A stretch of DNA of 54,936 nt from RGIG3159 sp045640565 (GTDB taxonomy: Bacteria; Bacillota; Clostridia; Oscillospirales; Oscillospiraceae). The stretch spans positions 1 to 54,936 of the forward strand of contig JAZUFG010000097.1 in the NCBI GenBank assembly GCA_045640565.1. Reading direction: 5' to 3'. The notes under the pieces were generated by a model. The model did not search any database, was not told where the DNA came from, and saw only the letters and a list, made by a program, of their open reading frames with translations. The first letter of the stretch is position 1. Each line of letters starts with the position of its first letter. Positions 50,763-54,936 of the stretch are shown here, piece by piece. A program made the translations under genes and the position numbers.

Positions 50763-51503
50763 TCAAAATTCCTCCAACATTTTCAGAAAGGGGTTGTCGG
50801 TTCCCTGCCCATCCTCTCCGTGGAGAGGGTAAACCGTATCCCATCCGTGCTCAATGCTCTGCAGCAGCGTTGCCTCCCGTTCCTCCGGGGGGAAGGTCTT
50901 CAGCTTATTGCAGAGCATTTCCTTTGCCCGGTCGGTCAAGGGCTTTTTCTTCAGACTCCTCATTTCCTCAAAATCTCTCAGTGCCTTCAGCAGGATCTCG
51001 TCCCCACAGGCGAAAGAAAAGAAAATGTCCGGCGGACTTTTCTTTTTACTTTTCTTTTGGGAAGAATCCTTCTCTTTATCAAAATCTAAATCCAAATTAG
51101 AATCCTTCTCTAAATCTAAATCCCTCTCTAAATCTAAATCCTTCTCTAAATCTAAATCCTTCTCTAAATCAGAATCTAAATCTGAATTAGAATCTAAATC
51201 TTGGTAGAATTCATTTTTACCAGGGGATTCTTCTCTGGTAGAACTCATCTTTGCCATTCTGTTTCTAGCCTTGGCTAACCCTCCTTTTCTTCCGTTCTCA
51301 ACAGCTGCGGCATACCGTTTCAAAGATGAAGCGCAGTTAGGTTTAATGACGGAAAACATGAGTCCGGGGACACCCGGCAATTCCATCTCCTCTCCCCGAA
51401 TGCAGTAGATACAAATGGCTCTCAAAAGCTGGAGTTCTTCTTCATCCGATAACTTCTCTGCCGCCTCAAAAACAGACGGCATGATCAACGCACCTTGTGG
51501 CAT
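50763..51503 (-). CDS. DUF6291-like protein with a charged repeat tract
   Basis: A 246-residue protein. The N-terminal half (PSVFEAAEKLSDEEELQLLRAICIYCIRGEEMELPGVPGLMFSVIKPNCASSLKRYAAAVENGRKGG) is the DUF6291-type domain found in phage and integrative-element replication proteins of Bacillota. A middle tract of about 45 residues is made of DLDLEK repeats. The C-terminal part (PPDIFFSFACGDEILLKALRDFEEMRSLKKKPLTDRAKEMLCNKL) resembles a DnaD-like or replisome-organiser tail. The start at 51503 follows AAAGGAG on the minus strand. It is probably a remnant of a mobile element. Confidence 0.7.
   Translation of the reverse strand: MPQGALIMPSVFEAAEKLSDEEELQLLRAICIYCIRGEEMELPGVPGLMFSVIKPNCASSLKRYAAAVENGRKGGLAKARNRMAKMSSTREESPGKNEFYQDLDSNSDLDSDLEKDLDLEKDLDLERDLDLEKDSNLDLDFDKEKDSSQKKSKKKSPPDIFFSFACGDEILLKALRDFEEMRSLKKKPLTDRAKEMLCNKLKTFPPEEREATLLQSIEHGWDTVYPLHGEDGQGTDNPFLKMLEEF
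51108..51170 (-). repeat. 18-bp coding minisatellite
   Basis: Three almost identical 18-base units (51108-51125, 51126-51143, 51144-51161) and a partial fourth encode DLDLEK/R repeats. Degenerate copies extend on both sides (about 51080-51200). Unit length is a multiple of three, so copy-number change keeps the frame. Confidence 0.85.
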
Positions 51504-51556
51504 TTTTTTCTCCTTTCTTTTTTCCTCCCGGGAAATCTTTGCTCCCCCGGTCTTCA

Positions 51557-51742
51557 TCACGAATTTCCTTCGTCAGCACGATTCGCAAATCTGCGGAGTT
51601 TTGCCCGAGATATTCCGGTTATTCTTTCAAATTCAGAGAGATTTACTTCTTGAATATTGGAATATTCACCGTGAACTTCTTCCATTTTTGCGATGGCCTG
51701 TGCTATAATGGGCATGAAGCCATTGCTTTGAAAATCTTTCAT
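51557..51742 (-). CDS. Short HTH-containing protein, possible transposase N-terminal remnant
   Basis: A 61-residue reading (MKDFQSNGFMPIIAQAIAK ...) whose second half, EVNLSEFERITGISRAKLRRFANRADEG, looks like the DNA-binding HTH at the start of some transposases. The start at 51742 follows AAAGG on the minus strand; an ATG 33 bases upstream is possible. No catalytic domain follows. It could be a truncated transposase or a small regulator. It lies 54 bases upstream of the DUF6291-like gene. Confidence 0.45.
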   Translation of the reverse strand: MKDFQSNGFMPIIAQAIAKMEEVHGEYSNIQEVNLSEFERITGISRAKLRRFANRADEGNS

Positions 51743-51844
51743 TTCATTCCTTTCTACTGAGTTGTTTGGCCACATTTCAGTATAAAAGACTTGAAAGATT
51801 TTTGTGATGGCTTTTTTTCTTGGCCTAAATTTGGTTAAATTAGC

Positions 51845-51877
51845 CGGGCTCTAGTAGGGCGATTTCCGCCGAGCCCG
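51845..51877 (-). terminator. Hairpin after the lexA-like gene
   Basis: Seven-base GC-rich arms (51845-51851, 51871-51877) with an inner GGCGG/CGCC pairing follow the lexA-like stop on the minus strand. The T run after it is weak, so termination is likely but not certain. Confidence 0.45.
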
Positions 51878-51890
51878 AATACCTCCTCTC

Positions 51891-52449
51891 TCACGGTGTG
51901 TGGATCACATGATCCACAACCCCCAGAATCTGCCATTCGCCCTCCGGATAAATGTCATAGTATGGGCTTCCGTCTTCTTTAGTCGCTTTTTCGTTTGCTG
52001 CCTTCAAATAGGGCTTGCCGCCCTTTCTGGCATAGATTTTGCAGGTCGTTTCTCCCTCAGCCGTCATGGCAAGAATGATCTCTCCGAAGCGGGCAGTATC
52101 CTGCCTGCGAACCACCAAAAGATCCCCGGCAAAGATGCCCCGGTCTATCATGCTTTCGCCCTCTGCCCGGAGGAGAAAATGATCTCCCTTCCCGAAAATC
52201 TCATCCGGCAGCACCACGGTCATCTGGATATCCTCAATGGCCTCTGTTAAGGGGCCGCAATGGACGCTGCCCACCAGGGCGGCATTATGGTAGTTCTTCG
52301 GGGCCAGATTCTCCGGCACCCGAATGGGCTCCCATGTCCCGGAGCCTGCCTCCAACTGACCTCTCTCCTTCAGTGCCGCAATATCTCCTGATACTGTGCT
52401 GACGGAATTATAGCCGCATTCCCGCATAATTGAATATACCGCCGTCCCC
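51891..52449 (-). pseudogene. lexA: LexA-like repressor cut at the 5' end by an IS21-family element
   Basis: The visible part (185 host-derived residues) carries the second half of the winged helix (SIMRECGYNSVSTVSGDIAALKERGQLE) and the whole S24 autoprotease domain. Ser is in AEGESMIDRG, Lys in TTCKIYARK, and the cleavage site is SVHCGPL, i.e. Cys-Gly instead of the usual Ala-Gly. About 20 residues at the start of the HTH are missing. The host sequence stops at about 52449, where the IS terminal repeats begin. An ATG at 52457 contributed by the IS could in principle start it, but no ribosome site precedes it. Another complete lexA may exist elsewhere. Confidence 0.8.
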
Positions 52450-52450
52450 T

Positions 52451-52519
52451 GAGCCATGAATCCGGGGAATCATGAGCCACCATTCCGGGGAAATATGATC
52501 CACGATTCCGGAAATTATT
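52451..52519. repeat. Three 23-bp tandem repeats at the IS21 left end
   Basis: Imperfect 23-base units begin GAGCCA, GAGCCA and GATCCA at 52451, 52474 and 52497, each containing ATTCCGG or ATCCGG. A further partial GAGCCAG starts at 52520. Multiple terminal repeats of this kind are the binding sites of the IstA transposase in the IS21 family. Confidence 0.85.
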
Positions 52520-52545
52520 GAGCCAGAAAATTTCGCCCTTATAAT
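52518..52545 (+). promoter_or_regulatory. Promoter of istA-istB
   Basis: TTGAGC (52518-52523), 16 bases and a perfect TATAAT (52540-52545) lie 48 bases before the istA start. The -35 box overlaps the last terminal repeat, so IstA binding could repress its own gene. Confidence 0.7.
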
Positions 52546-52593
52546 TGTGTTATGCACCTAAAGACGCAAATACAATTTAAGGAGGTCTCGCAG

Positions 52594-54132
52594 ATGACCG
52601 TAAGATACTGCGAAATACTGAGGTTGGATAGTATCGGCTTCAGCAGAAGAAACATTGCATTAAGCGTCCCCTGTTCCCGCAACACCGTGGCAAAGGTTTT
52701 AAATCGGGCCAAAGAACTTGGCATATCCTGGCCATTGCCGGACGGGACGACAGACAAAAGCTTGGAAAAAGTGCTGTTTGGTAAGGAAGACCCCGTGGTT
52801 CGAACCGACAGAAAGCTGCCAGATTGCAACTACATTCGCGATGAGCGCTGCAAAAACGCCTCGGTTAATAAGAAGCTTCTCTGGACGGAATATCTGGAAG
52901 TGTGTAGGCAATCCGGGGAAAAACCGTTGATGTATTCCCAGTTCTGCTATTATATTCAGAAAGATGAAGAAAAGCGTCGTGCAACCATGCACATCAATCG
53001 CAAGCCGGGAGAAGAGATTGAAGTAGATTGGGCCGGTGATCCGGCATATATCATAGATTCCAATACCGGAGAATTGATTGAGGCAAAGATTTTTGTCGGA
53101 GTTTTGTCGTACAGCCAGTATACATATGTTGAAGCATTTCCAAACGAACAGACTCCGGCGTGGATAAAAGCACATATCCACATGTTTAATTATTTCGGCG
53201 GAGTAACAAAGATGCTGATTCCGGACAATACAACGACGGCGGTAAAACATACAAAGGACTGGTATACGCAGGAGCTGAATAAGACATACCACGAAATGGC
53301 AGAGCATTACGGAACGGCAATTCTCCCGGCAAGAGTTAGACGACCCAAAGATAAACCTAATGCCGAGGGCAATGTTGGTCATGTCTCAACATGGATAATA
53401 GCTGCCTTGAGAAATGAACAATTTTTCTCATTTGAGGAACTGAACCGAGCAATTCGAAGAAAGCTGGAAACATATAATTCGGAAAAATTTCAGAAGAAAG
53501 AAGGCAGCCGAAAACAGCTTTTTATTGAAGACGAAGCTCCGAATTTAATTCCACTCCCGGCAGCACCATATGAGCTCGCCGAGTGGAAAGAAGCAACCGT
53601 CCAGTATAACTACCATGTCTACTTTGATGGGATGTATTACTCCGTACCTTACAATTGCATTGGTCAGAAAGTAAATCTCCGTACCACAGACAGTACAGTT
53701 GAAGTATATGCCGGCCAGGAACGAGTAGCCACCCACAGAAGGATATACGGTCGTTTAGGACAGTATTCCACTGTGACTGAGCACATGCCCGAAGACCACC
53801 AAAAATATCTCGAATGGAATGGAAACCGTTTTAGATCGTGGGCAAAAGGGATTGGAAGCGCAGCATATACCGTTGTTGATTCCATGCTGACCTCAGTAAA
53901 AGTAGAGCAGCAGTCTTACAGAAGCTGTATGGGACTGCTAAAGATGGCAGATAAATACAGCAAAACGAAATTGGAAGCAGCATGTTCCAAGGCATTAGAG
54001 TATACGAAAACGCCAAGCTACAAGGTTATTAAGAATATTCTTGCCACTGGTACTAAGGATTCCGAAAATGAAATAACCCACACGACAAACGCATATGGAA
54101 TCACCCGTGGTTCTGATTACTACAAGAGGTGA
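52594..54132 (+). CDS. istA: IS21-family transposase IstA
   Basis: A 512-residue DDE transposase. It has an N-terminal HTH (YCEILRLDSIGFSRRNIALSVPCSRNTVAKVLNRAKELG), then the integrase core beginning EIEVDWAGDPAYIID (first Asp), LIPDNTTTAVKH (second Asp) and RRPKDKPNAEGNVGHVSTWIIAAL (Glu region), and the C-terminal beta-rich domain. The ATG at 52594 is chosen because AAGGAGG (52579-52585) is 8 bases upstream. Length is normal for the family, so it looks functional. istB starts 5 bases after the stop. Confidence 0.95.
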   Translation: MTVRYCEILRLDSIGFSRRNIALSVPCSRNTVAKVLNRAKELGISWPLPDGTTDKSLEKVLFGKEDPVVRTDRKLPDCNYIRDERCKNASVNKKLLWTEYLEVCRQSGEKPLMYSQFCYYIQKDEEKRRATMHINRKPGEEIEVDWAGDPAYIIDSNTGELIEAKIFVGVLSYSQYTYVEAFPNEQTPAWIKAHIHMFNYFGGVTKMLIPDNTTTAVKHTKDWYTQELNKTYHEMAEHYGTAILPARVRRPKDKPNAEGNVGHVSTWIIAALRNEQFFSFEELNRAIRRKLETYNSEKFQKKEGSRKQLFIEDEAPNLIPLPAAPYELAEWKEATVQYNYHVYFDGMYYSVPYNCIGQKVNLRTTDSTVEVYAGQERVATHRRIYGRLGQYSTVTEHMPEDHQKYLEWNGNRFRSWAKGIGSAAYTVVDSMLTSVKVEQQSYRSCMGLLKMADKYSKTKLEAACSKALEYTKTPSYKVIKNILATGTKDSENEITHTTNAYGITRGSDYYKR

Positions 54133-54137
54133 TTTGT

Positions 54138-54914
54138 ATGGTGAATGAAGTTACAATAGACAAGCTTATTGAAATGCGCTTTACAGCAATGGCAGACGCT
54201 TTTCGCATTCAGGAAAACGATCCTTCTATGAAAGCATTATCTTTTGATGAGCGCTTTGGAATGTTGGTGGATACGGAATATACCAGCCGGAAAAACAACC
54301 GTCTAAAACGCCTGATTAAGGGTGCTGAGTTTGACCAAGCGGACGCCCATATTGCAGCTGTTGACTACCATTCCGGCAGGAAACTGAATAAGGATCTTAT
54401 TAACAGGCTTGCAAAATGTGATTACATCTCTGAATACAGAAATATCTTCATTACCGGGGCGACAGGATGCGGAAAAACATATCTGGCTTGTGCCTTTGGG
54501 ATGGAGGCCTGCAAGCACTTCTACAAAACGAAATATGTAAGGCTTCCGGATTTACTGGTTGATTTGGATGTAGCCAGAAGTGAAGGAAATTACAGAAAGG
54601 TTTTGAACAAGTATGCCAACCCTGCACTGCTTATTATTGATGAGTGGCTGCTGTTAAAAGTTAACGAGTCTGAACAGAAAGACATCTTTGAACTCCTACA
54701 GAGGCGAAGAAAAAAATCCTCAACAATCTTCTGCTCACAGTTTGTTCAACAGGGTTGGTATGAGCAGCTCGGTGGCGATGCAAGTCCGCTGGCAGATGCA
54801 ATTCTTGACCGGATTGTCCATGATGCTTACAGCATAAATATTGTAAGTTTGGATCCCTCAAAAGATATTTCTATGCGTGAAATTTATGGCTTGGATAAGT
54901 CGCTTCGCGAATAA
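54138..54914 (+). CDS. istB: IS21-family helper ATPase IstB
   Basis: A 258-residue AAA+ ATPase that assembles on target DNA and stimulates IstA. Walker A is TGATGCGKTYLACAFG, Walker B is ALLIIDEWLL, and DAILDRIVHDAYSINI is the conserved C-terminal region. The start at 54138 (MVNEVTIDKL) follows GAGGTG; a GTG nine bases upstream overlaps the istA stop and is less likely. The gene is complete within the window. Confidence 0.95.
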   Translation: MVNEVTIDKLIEMRFTAMADAFRIQENDPSMKALSFDERFGMLVDTEYTSRKNNRLKRLIKGAEFDQADAHIAAVDYHSGRKLNKDLINRLAKCDYISEYRNIFITGATGCGKTYLACAFGMEACKHFYKTKYVRLPDLLVDLDVARSEGNYRKVLNKYANPALLIIDEWLLLKVNESEQKDIFELLQRRRKKSSTIFCSQFVQQGWYEQLGGDASPLADAILDRIVHDAYSINIVSLDPSKDISMREIYGLDKSLRE

Positions 54915-54936
54915 GGCTATGCAGCGGTGGCTCTGC

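Larger units (their letters stand above)
52450..54936 (+). mobile_element. IS21-family insertion sequence (right end beyond the window)
   Basis: The element begins near 52450 with TGAGCC, then terminal tandem repeats, a promoter, istA and istB. It interrupts the lexA-like gene. The window ends 22 bases after the istB stop, so the right terminal repeats and the target duplication cannot be seen. Confidence 0.9.

Noticed and set aside
51080..51200. Possible CRISPR or regulatory repeat array
   Set aside because: The 18-bp units stay in frame within a protein gene, are contiguous without spacers and encode a regular acidic tract.
52457..52459. ATG in the IS end as a genuine lexA start
   Set aside because: There is no ribosome site before it, and the HTH it would head lacks its first helices; it is more likely a chance in-frame codon.

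Overview
The window reads as a chromosomal segment of a Gram-positive anaerobe of the class Clostridia (Bacillota), probably a gut Oscillospiraceae/Lachnospiraceae-type organism. The reasons are strong AGGAGG-type ribosome binding sites, consensus TTGACA/TATAAT promoters, lipobox lipoproteins, a clostripain-type protease, SpoIIE-type phosphatases, a LexA-type repressor and moderate GC. No rRNA gene, intact tRNA gene or CRISPR array was found. Taxonomy is inferred from gene content and not from a marker gene.

Layout. 1-6.1 kb: a small HTH regulator with a membrane partner, an intergenic stretch full of ordered repeats and palindromes, an AlbA_2/ATPase-type regulator, an alpha/beta hydrolase, an SMP-30-type lactonase and a convergent alanine racemase. 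6.2-11.4 kb: a five-gene operon with an amino-acid ABC transporter (binding protein, permease, ATPase) followed by argG and argH. Its promoter is overlapped by two ArgR-box-like sites 21 bp apart, so the transporter probably brings in an arginine-pathway amino acid. 11.6-14 kb: a DUF4428-type protein and a lipoprotein. 14.2-19 kb (minus): a four-gene operon encoding a MATE transporter fused to an RsbW-like ATPase domain, a methyltransferase, a GNAT acetyltransferase and a membrane SpoIIE/PP2C phosphatase. 19.3-23.1 kb: an orphan Card1/Can2-like CARF nuclease and a clostripain-family protease. 23.2-27.5 kb (minus): a second sensor SpoIIE phosphatase with a LytS-type membrane domain, lplA and a GT14 glycosyltransferase.

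27.8-43 kb is a surface-polysaccharide locus. The plus-strand part has a GT-C-like membrane protein, GT8, GT2 and glf (UDP-galactopyranose mutase). The converging minus-strand part has a polyprenyl glycosylphosphotransferase, a GT2, two acyl-activating ligase/carrier-protein pairs flanking a double-length acyltransferase-3 protein, and a flippase. This looks like polysaccharide assembly plus a dedicated acyl-decoration module, analogous in logic to the Dlt system but built from different parts. It is the best candidate here for an under-described system.

43-55 kb is more accessory: an aquaporin, a VanZ-family gene, a terminase-small-subunit-like orphan, an AT-rich histidine-kinase-like/receiver pair, a frameshifted acyltransferase behind wecB, a duplicated vanZ fragment with heptamer repeats, a DUF6291-like gene with a coding minisatellite, and a lexA-like gene cut by an IS21-family element. 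That element's istA/istB run to the end of the window and its right end is not visible.
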